Assembly (NCBI GenBank): GCA_022376925.1
Contig: JAIOJX010000026.1
Span: 198,190,400 to 198,254,399, forward strand
Length of the DNA: 64,000 bases
Direction of reading: 5' to 3'
Origin: Tragulus kanchil
Lineage: Eukaryota > Chordata > Mammalia > Artiodactyla > Tragulidae
The notes beneath the pieces are model-generated. The model was not told where the DNA came from. It worked only from the letters and a program-made list of their open reading frames with translations, and searched no databases. This document shows, piece after piece, positions 26,801 to 35,234 of the stretch. Position 1 is the first letter of the stretch. Each line of letters begins with the position of its first letter. The position numbers and the translations under genes were made by a program.

Positions 26801-29800
26801 AAATTTAAAAATATTTTCCTACACAAATATTTAAAATTCATAAACTGAAGGCTATTTACTTCCTTACAATATGGGAGTATTTAAGGTCAATACTTAAAAT
26901 ACCTATCAAAGGACAATATTTCTTCTAATTTTTAATAACAATACTTCAATTTCCAGGGATATCTCTTTCACCATCAACCATGAACCGCTGGATGTCTTTC
27001 AGCCATGTAGATTCTACCTTCTCAGGATATTATTTATAAAAATGCTACTGAACTATCTAGAATTCTTAATAAATTCTCAAGATAGGCTGAGGACTTTTGA
27101 GAATAATAAAATCTCTAAGAAGCTTTAAAACAAAGATGTGCAAATTTAAAACAAATATATTTCTGGGACTTCCTTGGCAGTCCAGGGAACTTCCAATGTA
27201 GGGGGGCCCCGTTTCAGTCTCTGCTTGGAACTAAGAACCCAAAAGTCACGTGGTATGCAAAAAAAAATAATAATAAAATAAGACTTCTCTCTTCCTTTTC
27301 TTCTTTTTTCTACAAATTTGCTATCTTCCTAACTTTCCCCAAAATTGGAAGATTTCTGCAAAGTTACTACAGCTATTCCTATAAAGTTTTGTTAAGATGT
27401 TCTAAATGAAAATTCTGGATTCTTCCAAATATAAATTCCAGACTACAGCTTAAACTGTTCTTACAGTTATGAAACATGAACATGATAATACATATTTTTA
27501 ATGCTTTTTCTCTCACCCAACATAAAACACAAATTAAACTTTTAAAACTCTGAAAAAAAAAAGTATCTGATTGATTAAATTATTTTGCATTCAATGCTTG
27601 ATGCTATGCTGCCACTTTTTAAAATTCCGTAAGAATTTTAAAGTATGTATCTCTAACTTTCTTAGCAAAATTCTTTTTTTTTTTTTATTCTTTATTTTAA
27701 AGGTTTTAAAGAGTTTTGTTGTTCACAGACATGTATGTTCCCAGATCAGTCATATGCATATCCATGGTCCCCACCCTCCGAGTTCTCCCCATCCCACCCC
27801 TCCAGACCATCTCCCCAAGCCACTGTCAGCACTCCTATTCCCTTAGCACAATGACACTAGCCATCCTTTGAATTCTTTTATACGTGCAGATATTTTACAA
27901 TCAGCATGTGCTTCATTACTATAAATATTTAAAACCTACACAAATATTTAAAATTCATAAACTGAAGGCTATTTACTTCCTTACATATGGGAGTATTTAA
28001 GGTCAATACTTAAAATACCTATCAAAGGACAATATTTCTTCTAATTTTTAATAACAATACTTCAATTTCCAGGGATATCTCTTTCACCATCAACCATGAA
28101 CCGCTGGATGTCTTTCAGCCATGTAGATTCTACCTTCTCAGGATATTATTTATAAAAATGCTACTGAACTATCTAGAATTCTTAATAAATTCTCAAGATA
28201 GGCTGAGGACTTTTGAGAATAATAAAATCTCTAAGAAGCTTTAAAACAAAGATGTGCAAATTTAAAACAAATATATTTCTGGGACTTCCTTGGCAGTCCA
28301 GGGCACTTCCAATGTAGGGGGCCCAGTTTCAGTCTCTGCTTGCGGAACTAAGAACCCAAAAGTCACGTGGTATGCAAAAAAAAATAATAATAAAATAAGA
28401 CTTCTCTCTTCCTTTTCTTCTTTTTTCTACAAATTTGCTATCTTCCTAACTTTCCCCAAAATTGGAAGATTTCTGCAAAGTTACTACAGCTATTCCTATA
28501 AAGTTTTGTTAAGATGTTCTAAATGAAAATTCTGGATTCTTCCAAATATAAATTCCAGACTACAGCTTAAACTGTTCTTACAGTTATGAAACATGAACAT
28601 GATAATACATATTTTTAATGCTTTTTCTCTCACCCAACATAAAACACAAATTAAACTTTTAAAACTCTGAAAAAAAAAAGTATCTGATTGATTAAATTAT
28701 TTTGCATTCAATGCTTGATGCTATGCTGCCACTTTTTAAAATTCCGTAAGAATTTTAAAGTATGTATCTCTAACTTTCTTAGCAAAATTCTTTTTTTTTT
28801 TTTATTCTTTATTTTAAAGGTTTTAAAGAGTTTTGTTGTTCACAGACATGTATGTTCCCAGATCAGTCATATGCATATCCATGGTCCCCACCCCCCCAGT
28901 TCCCCCCATCCCACCCCTCCAGACCATCTCCCCAAGCCACTGTCAGCACTCCTATTCCCTTAGCACAATGACACTAGCCATCCTTTGAATTCTTTTATAC
29001 GTGCAGATATTTTACAATCAGCATGTGCTTCTTTGACAATATAATGCTTAGAAAAGGGATGTTATTAAAAATATATTTTAGAGAAAAAATTAAGACCTAG
29101 TGGCAAAGCAAGTGCCTTAAAATAAAAAAGAAAAAAATCTAACAAAACTACACTACAAATTTCTGTAATATCAAACAAGTACACTGATAATAATTCTTGC
29201 CTTTAGAAAGCAGCTTTCTAAATTTCTGTGTAGCTGTTAGTTGTTGATCAGCATTATTAGAAAAAATCATCTGAACCATATCTGAGGTAATAACTTCTTC
29301 CTAAAACACAGAAAATGTAATTATTATCTAAATATTATATTATTACATTAGTAATTTTGCAGTATCACCTCTAGAATACTATTGAGATATAATTTGAAGT
29401 ACATTTCTATAATATCTACCTCTGGGATGGGTACAGTGGAACTGATATCTGGATCCTGGATAGGATTTTCTAACATAGATTCATCATTTCTGGGCAAAGA
29501 GACATTTCTGCGTTTGAATAACTAAAAGAGAAAAAATACATTAAGCTTTCCATAAAACACTAAATTTCCATAAAATTATATTTTTCCTTGAAGTGAACAA
29601 AACAATAATTTTATCATTTAAAATTCTGAATATTTTAGTATCTCATAATCATTATACCATCAACACCCAAATTATTTATGAGAAGTTAACTTTTGGGGCT
29701 AGATTAGCTCTTGCTCTGAAGGCTGCTTTGAGACACTTAATCTCAGGCTGTTTAACAATTTTCAGTACCATAAACAGAATACACATTTATATTTTACAGC

Positions 29801-32800
29801 ACTTGGAAAAGCACACATGTCTACACTGAATTATGAGATATTCAAGAAGAAAATCTTAGTTAAAAAGCAAGTCTGTTACATAAGTGAGATAATGTGGCAT
29901 ATTAATAGGGCCAGTATATCACATTAATAAGGAACAGAGAACAATTCTCAGGCAAGATCACCCTATGCTTACTAACTCAGTGAAAATAACGAAAAATAAA
30001 AAGACAGGAGGAAAAAGATATGCTCAAATCCTCATAAATCAAAACTGATGAAAAAATCTCTGGTATCATATTATTTTTGACAGGTAAATAAATTCTGCTT
30101 TTCCTCAGTCTCTATAAAGTTCTTTTCCTTTTCATTTATTTGACAGACTTTTTTATAGACTATGTTAGATGCTATAAATAGGGGGATGATATCCTATTTC
30201 TAAAACAGGCCCTTTTCTGTTTCTACATTGCTAGTCTCTTTTACACAGTAGTTTTAATTCATGTATGTGAGAACCACACCCTTCTACTTATTTATAAATA
30301 CTTCAAAATTTCAGTATATCTTGGTATTAAAAATATGGAGATACATTCTCTTAAATGAATTTTTGTATTACTTATGTTTCATATATAAAGCTCAAACAGA
30401 GAAGGCTAAGAGCTCTGCCTAATGAGACTACAGGAGGACAGTATGAGTAGCACAGGAAGACGACTGTAATTAACTTAGGGGCAAGAATTATGAAAACCAC
30501 AAAGCAACTCGTGAATACAAGTTAATGTTTTCTAGGGGCAAATTTTATAATGCTCATTGGAAGCAATACAAACAGACTCAAGAGTAAATATTTCTTAGCA
30601 CTGGGATGGAAATACTAACATAAATGGCTTATTAATGGAACAGAAAAGTCATTCTTCTCAATGATTAAAAAATTGCACAGGATTCTGATTCATGAATTTG
30701 TTAATATTATTACTGGAGTTTAATAAAAATGTATACGCAATTTTTCAAAAAAAATTTTATTTAAAATTATCTAAAAATCAGTAATAACAGAATTAAATAT
30801 TTTAAAACACCTACCTGTTCTTCCCTTTTTTGTTTTCGAAGCTGTATTCCTTCTTCTTCTCTTCGTCTACGCATCTCTTGGGGATTTAGGGCTTTATTCT
30901 TATAACTTTTCATTCTATAGTTATCTTTCCCTGGACTAGCCATGGCATCTTAAGATTAGGAGAGAAGAAAATAGATAACAATTACTCTGAAAATAACATG
31001 AGATATTTATTCTGGGGCAACTAAATTCAGGCTCATGAATTAAACAGATCAAAAAAATTCACTCTAATTCATTCAAAATTCATTCAAAATTATATAGAAA
31101 GAAATATCTCCCACATCAAACTTGGGAGGAAAACGACCAAATATTTTAGGACTTAACTATCAAACAAACAGTACAATTTGGTCTAAAAGTACAGAGACTT
31201 TAATTTCAAAGGTGTTAAATTTATAGTACACAGGGCACAAACAGAAGGTTTTGATTTATAGATAGTTAAAACTTGTGAGTCAAACTCAGGAAAAGATCAT
31301 CCAAGAGCATTGGAGCTACAAAAGAAAAATGCCCAAAGGAGAAATCTTAAGGATGTTCACATTTCAGTGGAAAATGGAAAGAGCAAAGGAAACCATAAAT
31401 AAATAGGAGGATCAGAAGAAAATAAGAGTCATGAAAAAAAAAGGAACTTCAAAAGATAAATATTTCAGTTGCGGTAACACTAAAAACAAAAGTCACTCTA
31501 TTTATTTATTCATTTATCCAGCAAATATTTAAGCATAAGTAAGTAAACAGAGAAGGTACTGAACAACTAAAAATGTAATTAACTTGGGGCAAGAATTAAA
31601 AACCACAAAGCAACTCGTGAATACAAGTTAATGTTTTCTAGGGGCAAATTTTATAATGCTCATTGGAAGCAATACAAACAGACTCAAGAGTAAATATTTC
31701 TTAGCACTGGGATGGAAATACTAACATAAATGGCTTATTAATGGAACAGAAAAGTCATTCTTCTCAATGATTAAAAAATTGCACAGGATTCTGATTCATG
31801 AATTTGTTAATATTATTACTGGAGTTTAATAAAAATGTATACGCAATTTTTCAAAAAAAATTTTATTTAAAATTATCTAAAAATCAGTAATAACAGAATT
31901 AAATATTTTAAAACACCTACCTGTTCTTCCCTTTTTTGTTTTCGAAGCTGTATTCCTTCTTCTTCTCTTCGTCTACGCATCTCTTGGGGATTTAGGGCTT
32001 TATTCTTATAACTTTTCATTCTATAGTTATCTTTCCCTGGACTAGCCATGGCATCTTAAGATTAGGAGAGAAGAAAATAGATAACAATTACTCTGAAAAT
32101 AACATGAGATATTTATTCTGGGGCAACTAAATTCAGGCTCATGAATTAAACAGATCAAAAAAATTCACTCTAATTCATTCAAAATTCATTCAAAATTATA
32201 TAGAAAGAAATATCTCCCACATCAAACTTGGGAGGAAAACGACCAAATATTTTAGGACTTAACTATCAAACAAACAGTACAATTTGGTCTAAAAGTACAG
32301 AGACTTTAATTTCAAAGGTGTTAAATTTATAGTACACAGGGCACAAACAGAAGGTTTTGATTTATAGATAGTTAAAACTTGTGAGTCAAACTCAGGAAAA
32401 GATCATCCAAGAGCATTGGAGCTACAAAAGAAAAATGCCCAAAGGAGAAATCTTAAGGATGTTCACATTTCAGTGGAAAATGGAAAGAGCAAAGGAAACC
32501 ATAAATAAATAGGAGGATCAGAAGAAAATAAGAGTCATGAAAAAAAAAGGAACTTCAAAAGATAAATATTTCAGTTGCGGTAACACTAAAAACAAAAGTC
32601 ACTCTATTTATTTATTCATTTATCCAGCAAATATTTAAGCACCTACAGTAAGTCAAGTGCCATAGGAGGGAAGCAATAGATTTGATAATTAGGTCATTGG
32701 TAAAGGTAGAGAAATTTCATTAATGGTGGAGCTAAAGGTAGAATGGAAAGGACTAAGGACTTTACAATGATTTGAAAGGCACTTTCTGCCTCTGAACTTA

Positions 32801-35104
32801 ATACATGTATATAGTTTAGCAATTAAAATACATGTATAATCAACCAATGTCTCTCTACAAAATATTTAACAAACTAATTTTAGCAATACTGTGTGCACCT
32901 ACAAATATTTACCTCTAGAAATAGCTCAATCTTTCTTAATAGTAACAATGTTTAGCATTCTATTTTATATATAAAAATTATGTTGCATTAATAAAAGCTT
33001 TGGCTCTTGCAAGGGAAAAACAGAGATCAGAGTTCATTACAGAGCAAATTGGGTTTCAACATTAGTTGCTGAATTACACTCAGTGGTATAAAATAGCAAA
33101 ATAAAATGTTCGCAGCGATGAAACTCTTTAAAATATTTACCACCTATACATTAGGCATCTTCGAGCTCACTGGCCTCTAAACTTTTGATCGTCTATCCTT
33201 ATGTATACAAAATGCATTTGGGAATTCATTCTCAAAATGTTTATTTAATTATATACACGTACTACTAGCTTAATAAGCTATCCATTATAAACTCACAGGA
33301 AGAACTTAAAACAAACAAACAAAAGCAATAGTTGTAAAAGGTAAACAGAAGTTCTAATATTTTTCTTCCCCCAACGGACTGAATCACCTTGTGCCTCCCA
33401 ACAGACACAGCAGACAGTTGTCCTAAGACCATCAACCTAGACAACGACATTAAAACCTTTATAAATGTTAACCAAATAAAATCTAGCGGGCTTCCCTGGT
33501 GGTCCAGTGGGTAAAGAGTCCGCCTTGCACTGCAAGGGGCGCTGGTTGGATCCCTGGATCGGTAAGATCCCACATGCCTTGGAGCGGCTAGACAGGTGCG
33601 TCCAATTATGAGCCAGCACTCTGGAGCGCATGCGCCCAAGGCCGGTGCTCTGCTACATGTAGAGGCCACTGCAATGGGAGGCCCACACAGGCCAAAGAAC
33701 AAAGATGAAAATAAATAAACGAAAGACCAATAAAAGTAACCCAAAATTAAAAAAAAAAAAAAATCTAGCCCCAGCAACTCATATATCATTTGTTCCTTTT
33801 CCTTCTATAGTACTAACTTCTTGTCTTACTTAACAACTGCATTCTCAATGCAGATGCTTTACAAGGGATATAAGGTTCAAGGAAAATGATTTTTCAAAGA
33901 TGTCTCAACCAAGAGGATTTCTTTCTTTGGAATATGGCTTAAAAGACTGTACTTCAAAGGCTGCTGTTCTCACACAAGTTATTTTAAATATAAGAAATGC
34001 TATTCAAACACTGTAAAGTCGCCAGAGGACTTTTTTTCCCAGTCATAAGCTTATTTTTTTACACTCTGCTCTCTGAAACACTGTGCTGAGGTTGGGCAAA
34101 TAACTGGAATGTGAACTTTTAAAATACATATTAACGTAATTTCTTGCCCCATAAAGCCTCCATTTCTATGAGCTTCGGTGTCTGTCAGTATAATTACAAC
34201 ATCAGAACTAAGGAGAAAGTGCACCAACCAGAGCCTCTGCAAGCAAACATGCAGTACCTGATGATCTAAAGGACCTATCTGTTATTTCCTATTTACCATG
34301 AGAAAAAGTCACTTTTCTATTTACCATGCTGTTTCTTATTCTCATGTTGCCCTATCTACCACGTGAAAAAGTCACTTTCTTATAAAATATAAATCACGGA
34401 ATGTCGTAGCTAAGAGACATCAGTTTTGTTTTGTTTTTTTAAATGTGTTCAAAAAGTCGAAGAGTAAATGCCAATGTCGTAGTCTTTTAAAGTAGCACTA
34501 GCTCTTTTCACAGCTTTCAGTTCCTTTCGTCCCTTATGCACTACCGAGCAGACGCTATTAAATTGTCATCTTGGAAGTGAGCTGGCAGAGAGGAGCAGAG
34601 ACGGAGCCCTTCCAGGCACCTGCGTCCAGGTGGAGGGCGGCCCGTGGAGGTAGAGGGGGCGACCCGGAGGCCCCTGGGACGGATCCTGCCTTATTCTGGA
34701 CGCGATGGAACTTCTACTAAGCGGAGCGGCGGGACAGACTGCTGAGCGCCATAAGTGACAGGGAACGTTTGACACCACCATGTACCGAAAAAAGAACCAC
34801 CCAGAGATAGCGGAGCAGAGCGGCGAGAGGATCCTCTGCCGAAAGCTCCTTCTGAGCAGCCGCCTGGCTCCGGGAGAGGCTCAGGGCTCCCTGCGCCTCC
34901 ACGGCCTCCAGGGAAAGGGCTGGAGGCCACGCCCCCCGCCCCCGCCGTCTCTCTCGCGGAGAAAGTGACAAAACCCGGCCCGGCCTGGCCCTGAACCCTC
35001 TACAGGGGAAGAGATACACACAGTCGCCTCGGGAACCAGTAGGTCCCCCAAGGACCAAACCCGAGGCTCGCCCAGCCTGGCCGGGGTCACCCCCACTTAC
35101 CCAT
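2715..35104 (-). CDS. KPNA5: KPNA5, importin subunit alpha-6, partial (coding exons 1-12; C-terminus outside window)
   Basis: Adaptor of classical nuclear import: it binds NLS cargo through ARM repeats and importin beta through its N-terminal IBB domain. Twelve exons with consistent splice phases give residues 1 to about 418 of a protein of about 536; the final exons lie left of base 1. The IBB domain is in exons 2-3, with basic clusters [13 protein letters not shown] and FKRRNV (residues ~27-53). ARM repeats follow, with Trp/Asn pairs W150/N154, W192/N196 and W235/N239 (major NLS groove) and W361/N365 and W403/N407 (minor groove); W277 is followed by Tyr281 in place of Asn. No stop or frameshift interrupts the joined exons. 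Paralogues KPNA1 and KPNA6 are close in sequence, but the head-to-head neighbour ZUP1 supports KPNA5. Exons 2, 6 and 7 occur twice because of local tandem duplications judged to be assembly errors. Intron 4 has a GC donor. Confidence 0.93.
3085..3285 (-). mobile_element. Bov-tA SINE
   Basis: Antisense copy: gtgttagtcactcagtcatg, then tggagtgggctgccattccc and agccaccagggaagcc at the right end, the diagnostic ruminant Bov-tA order. Confidence 0.85.
3563..3688 (-). CDS. KPNA5: KPNA5 exon 11
   Basis: 126 bp, 42 codons, residues 334-375 ([20 protein letters not shown] onward, then [12 protein letters not shown] with W361 and N365 of the minor NLS groove). Acceptor attttag, donor gtaaat. Confidence 0.93.
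4171..6404. repeat. Direct duplication block 2
   Basis: Copy A 4171-5288, copy B 5289-6404. They differ by a 2-bp indel (attaccgaag versus attacaag). Six-base overlap ATTAAA at the edges. KPNA5 intron 10, no exon included. Confidence 0.92.
4611..4638. repeat. (CA)n microsatellite
   Basis: Imperfect CA run; repeated at about 5727-5754 by duplication block 2. Confidence 0.6.
6423..6501 (-). CDS. KPNA5: KPNA5 exon 10
   Basis: 79 bp, completes Met307 and encodes residues 308-333 ([20 protein letters not shown] onward, with N323). Acceptor cttttag, donor gtgagc. It lies 18 bp beyond the end of duplication block 2, so it is single-copy. Confidence 0.93.
7103..7412 (-). mobile_element. SINE family S, long-tail subtype
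   Basis: Same family as at 2146, with an extra G-rich (on the plus strand) segment at 7141-7172 between the body and the A tail. Target-site repeat tgcctcttttt. It is inserted in an old L1. Many CpGs remain, suggesting a young insertion. Confidence 0.87.
8194..8502 (-). mobile_element. SINE family S, long-tail subtype (duplicate of 7103-7412)
   Basis: Copy created by duplication block 3, not an independent insertion: same flanks and target-site repeat, one G fewer at the head. Confidence 0.85.
9803..9966 (-). CDS. KPNA5: KPNA5 exon 9
   Basis: 164 bp, residues 253-306 plus two bases of Met307 ([20 protein letters not shown] to CRRLVELL). It contains [11 protein letters not shown], the ARM repeat with Tyr281 in place of the usual Asn. 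Acceptor ctggaag-type flank ending ccag, donor gtaact. Confidence 0.93.
10759..11065 (-). mobile_element. SINE family S, long-tail subtype
   Basis: tRNA-Glu head at the right end (ends ...ccaccagggaagccc), body with CpG decay, G-rich extension at 10771-10805. Flanking repeats close to ctatac-ccatcttt. Confidence 0.85.
11690..12195 (+). mobile_element. hAT-type DNA transposon relic with transposase remnant
   Basis: Begins tcaaagtgaggtcccatgaa, then ggtaaaactatcagcacatc and aatcaaggcaatga. Near 12060-12175 decayed codons still read roughly as K-Y-D-G-D-L ... LFELQAELA ... MECHFYSK, like the conserved block of hAT (ZBED/Charlie-type) transposases. Not functional. Confidence 0.6.
12233..12484 (-). 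mobile_element. SINE family S, internally deleted
   Basis: Family head at the right end; the body lacks part of its middle. The tail side reads tttttggcttcttctcattg, the short-tail subtype. Flanked by agaagtcttt / agacttcttt. Confidence 0.8.
12678..12777 (-). CDS. KPNA5: KPNA5 exon 8
   Basis: 100 bp completing Glu219 and encoding residues 220-252 ([20 protein letters not shown] onward; W235 and N239). Acceptor ctcggcag, donor gtattt. Confidence 0.93.
13260..13497 (+). mobile_element. Poly(A) non-LTR retroelement of unassigned family
   Basis: About 235 bp ending aataaaagttaaaaaaaa, flanked by target-site repeats aaaaatggtaggg. The 3' half (ggtctggaggggtcagatgg, catatgactaatctgagaac, gtaaacaacaaaactctgta) is shared with the element at 27676-27855. 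Copied again at 14310-14547 by block 4. Confidence 0.7.
14310..14547 (+). mobile_element. Poly(A) retroelement (duplicate of 13260-13497)
   Basis: Second copy from duplication block 4; the target-site repeats are duplicated too, so it is not an independent insertion. Confidence 0.7.
14985..17795 (+). mobile_element. Old L1 element, sense, decayed
   Basis: Recognisable order: agaattctatatccagcaaa, actgaatgtaaatggattaa, gaaaggatggaaaaaatact, then the 3' end with tgatggaatattatttagct, actgtatgattttatttatg and ctggggtttctgttggggtg. Open frames are broken throughout. Duplication block 5 repeats 820 bp of it. Confidence 0.75.
15004..16643. repeat. Direct duplication block 5 (820 bp)
   Basis: Copy A 15004-15823, copy B 15824-16643, identical 820-bp units within an old L1. 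Edge overlap ACTATC. The shortest unit of the series. Confidence 0.93.
17799..18057 (+). mobile_element. SINE family S
   Basis: Plus-strand copy with head, body and A tail. Perfect target-site repeat ATGTTCTA at 17791-17798 and 18058-18065. Inserted at the 3' end of the L1 relic at 14985-17795. Confidence 0.88.
18060..19150. other. KPNA5 intron 7 sequence, nothing recognised
   Basis: AT-rich intron between a SINE S and duplication block 6. I saw no exon, known repeat or motif that I could support. Confidence 0.5.
19945..20002 (-). mobile_element. Bov-tA SINE, 5' fragment
   Basis: gcaggcagattctttaccag ... aagggaagccctg, head only. Duplicated at 21026-21083 by block 6. Confidence 0.6.
20147..20232 (-). 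pseudogene. KPNA5: KPNA5 exon 7, truncated duplicate
   Basis: Repeats the exon at 21228-21316 with the donor intact, but the duplication breakpoint falls inside the exon. The first three exon bases (GCT, Ala190) and the splice acceptor are missing, so it could not be recognised as an exon. It marks the edge of duplication block 6. Confidence 0.8.
21228..21316 (-). CDS. KPNA5: KPNA5 exon 7 (complete copy)
   Basis: 89 bp, residues 190-218 plus two bases of Glu219 ([18 protein letters not shown] onward; groove residues W192 and N196). Acceptor ttgaag, donor gtaagt. This is the complete copy; the one at 20147-20232 lacks its 5' end. Confidence 0.93.
21598..21795. mobile_element. Tigger-type (TcMar) nonautonomous DNA transposon
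   Basis: Ends are imperfect inverted repeats: ttgacctctgaacaatgag at the left and ttttgttcaagggtcaa at the right. The interior (acagtcgaaaactcatgtat, tatagtactgtagtatgg) is an internally deleted form. About 200 bp. Confidence 0.65.
22190..22480 (-). mobile_element. SINE family S, short-tail subtype
   Basis: Head at the right end (agggaggccc), tail segment ttttggcctcttttattgg at the left with T runs. Flanked by tatttcc on both sides. Confidence 0.84.
22700..23060 (+). mobile_element. Old L1/HAL1-like 3' fragment
   Basis: cctagaaataactcaaatgt, gaagaacagataaattatgg and later AT-rich sequence resemble the 3' part of old L1 elements. Approximate limits. Confidence 0.5.
23097..23272 (+). mobile_element. 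MIR SINE relic
   Basis: aaatctggttcagccttgca, gtgactttgggtaaattact and tctcagtatgctcttttata. Duplicated at about 24209-24384 by block 7. Confidence 0.7.
23439..23570 (-). CDS. KPNA5: KPNA5 exon 6
   Basis: 132 bp, phase 0 to 0, residues 146-189, starting [13 protein letters not shown] with NLS-groove residues W150 and N154 and ending EHEDVQEQ. Acceptor ccttag, donor gtaagt. Confidence 0.92.
24209..24384 (+). mobile_element. MIR SINE relic (duplicate copy)
   Basis: Copy from duplication block 7. Confidence 0.65.
24551..24682 (-). CDS. KPNA5: KPNA5 exon 6 (duplicate copy)
   Basis: Identical to 23439-23570 with the same acceptor (ccttag) and donor (gtaagt), 1112 bp away. 132 bp is exactly 44 codons, so splicing both copies would insert an extra in-frame ARM segment. 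More likely an assembly duplicate. Confidence 0.75.
25452..25727 (+). mobile_element. SINE family S
   Basis: Full-length plus-strand copy with tRNA-Glu head, CpG-rich body and A-rich tail. Flanking repeats gtaatcaa / tataatcaa. Confidence 0.87.
26470..26564 (-). CDS. KPNA5: KPNA5 exon 5
   Basis: 95 bp, residues 114-145 ([19 protein letters not shown] onward), start of the ARM domain. Acceptor tttttag, donor gtgagt, ends in phase 0. Confidence 0.93.
27168..27278 (+). mobile_element. Short CHR-1-type SINE
   Basis: Starts tctgggacttccttggcagt, contains a decayed B box and ends aagtcacgtggtatgcaaaaa with an A-rich tail. Repeated at 28283-28395 by duplication block 8. Confidence 0.65.
27676..27855 (-). 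mobile_element. Second member of the unassigned poly(A) retroelement family
   Basis: Antisense copy sharing ggtctggaggggt, catatgactgatctgggaac and gtgaacaacaaaactcttta with 13260-13497. A T run at its left is the poly(A) tail. The two copies differ at many sites, so they are independent insertions. Repeated at 28793-28972 by block 8. Confidence 0.65.
28283..28395 (+). mobile_element. Short CHR-1-type SINE (duplicate copy)
   Basis: Second copy from duplication block 8. Small differences from the first copy lie in the G/C runs. Confidence 0.6.
28793..28972 (-). mobile_element. Unassigned poly(A) retroelement (duplicate of 27676-27855)
   Basis: Second copy from duplication block 8. It differs from the first copy mainly in a C run (cacccccccca versus caccctccga). 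Confidence 0.6.
29201..29300 (-). CDS. KPNA5: KPNA5 exon 4 (GC donor)
   Basis: 100 bp encoding residues 81-113 ([20 protein letters not shown] onward) plus the first base of Glu114. The only donor that keeps the family frame is a GC donor, AAAG/gcaaga, at 29200-29196, so intron 4 is a GC-AG intron. The next exon begins AACCTAATCC, which completes Glu-Pro-Asn-Pro. Confidence 0.92.
29420..29521 (-). CDS. KPNA5: KPNA5 exon 3
   Basis: 102 bp, phase 0 to 0, acceptor ttttag and donor gtaga. It encodes residues 47-80 beginning [15 protein letters not shown], the distal basic cluster of the IBB domain and the acidic linker. Confidence 0.93.
29522..30393. other. KPNA5 intron 2 sequence, nothing recognised
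   Basis: AT-rich intron between exons 3 and 2. No feature that I could support. Confidence 0.5.
30815..30948 (-). CDS. KPNA5: KPNA5 exon 2 (copy 1)
   Basis: 134 bp between an AG acceptor at 30949-30950 and donor gtagg. It encodes residues 2-46, the first half of the importin-beta-binding domain ([20 protein letters not shown]). An internal ATG at codon 4 is a possible secondary start. An identical copy lies at 31921-32054. Confidence 0.93.
31921..32054 (-). CDS. KPNA5: KPNA5 exon 2 (duplicate copy)
   Basis: Base-identical repeat of the exon at 30815-30948, with the same splice sites, 1106 bp away. Using both copies would shift the frame (134 is not a multiple of 3), so only one can be used. 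Most likely an assembly duplicate. Confidence 0.75.
32642..33487. other. KPNA5 intron 1 sequence
   Basis: Starts with an ancient interspersed repeat motif (ccagcaaatatttaagcacctac, split here at the block 9 edge). The remainder is AT-rich with nothing recognised. Confidence 0.45.
33488..33760 (+). mobile_element. SINE family S
   Basis: Plus-strand copy in KPNA5 intron 1, ending in a 15-base A run. Target-site repeat aaatctagc on both sides. Confidence 0.87.
33761..34559. other. KPNA5 intron 1, CpG-island shore
   Basis: AT-rich sequence with no recognised repeat or exon, ending where CpG density rises. A near-repeat of atttaccatg/agaaaaagtcac occurs around 34290-34375. Confidence 0.45.
35101..35104 (-). 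CDS. KPNA5: KPNA5 coding exon 1 (ATG + first base of codon 2)
   Basis: The minus strand reads ATGG followed by the donor gtaag at 35100-35096, in a CpG island. The G joins AT at the start of exon 2 to make Asp2, giving the expected start M-D-A-M-A-S-P-G-K. The rest of this exon (bases above 35104) is 5' UTR of undetermined length. Confidence 0.8.
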
Positions 35105-35220
35105 GAATGTGGCACTATCCGCGCCTTGACGTGCCAGGCCGCGGCTGCGGCGTCCGCTGCGGCACCTGTCGGGTCACCACGCCGCCCCTAGCGACGCGTA
35201 CAGAGACCTGGCTCCCAGCG

Positions 35221-35234
35221 CAAGATGGCTGCCT
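35221..35234 (+). promoter_or_regulatory. YY1-type motif
   Basis: CAAGATGGCTGCCT matches the AAGATGGCNGCC consensus of YY1, which often sits at or just inside transcription starts. It lies 117 bp upstream of the KPNA5 ATG, so the KPNA5 start site may be close by. Motif match only. Confidence 0.5.

Larger units (their letters stand above)
26782..29030. repeat. Direct duplication block 8
   Basis: Copy A about 26782-27913, copy B about 27914-29030, offset 1132 at the left edge and 1117 afterwards. The start of copy B (cattactataaatatttaaaa) is a contracted form of 26782-26820. Several small differences fall in G and C runs. No exon included. Confidence 0.88.
30394..32641. repeat. KPNA5: Direct duplication block 9
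   Basis: Clean alignment 30465-31535 against 31574-32641 (offset ~1106). The 38 bp between them contain aaacagagaagg, which also occurs upstream at 30394-30405. It carries KPNA5 exon 2. Confidence 0.88.

Noticed and set aside
33265..33789. 174-codon minus-strand open frame
   Set aside because: Antisense of a SINE S plus flanking intron; no splice or start context and no family resemblance.
2715..35104. KPNA5 as a processed pseudogene
   Set aside because: All exons are separated by introns with consensus splice sites and the frame is open throughout.
34717..35115. 132-codon minus-strand open frame across KPNA5 exon 1 and intron 1
   Set aside because: It reads through the well-placed gtaag donor at 35100; composition is Arg/Gly/Ser-rich as expected of CpG-island sequence, and it is out of keeping with the KPNA5 frame.
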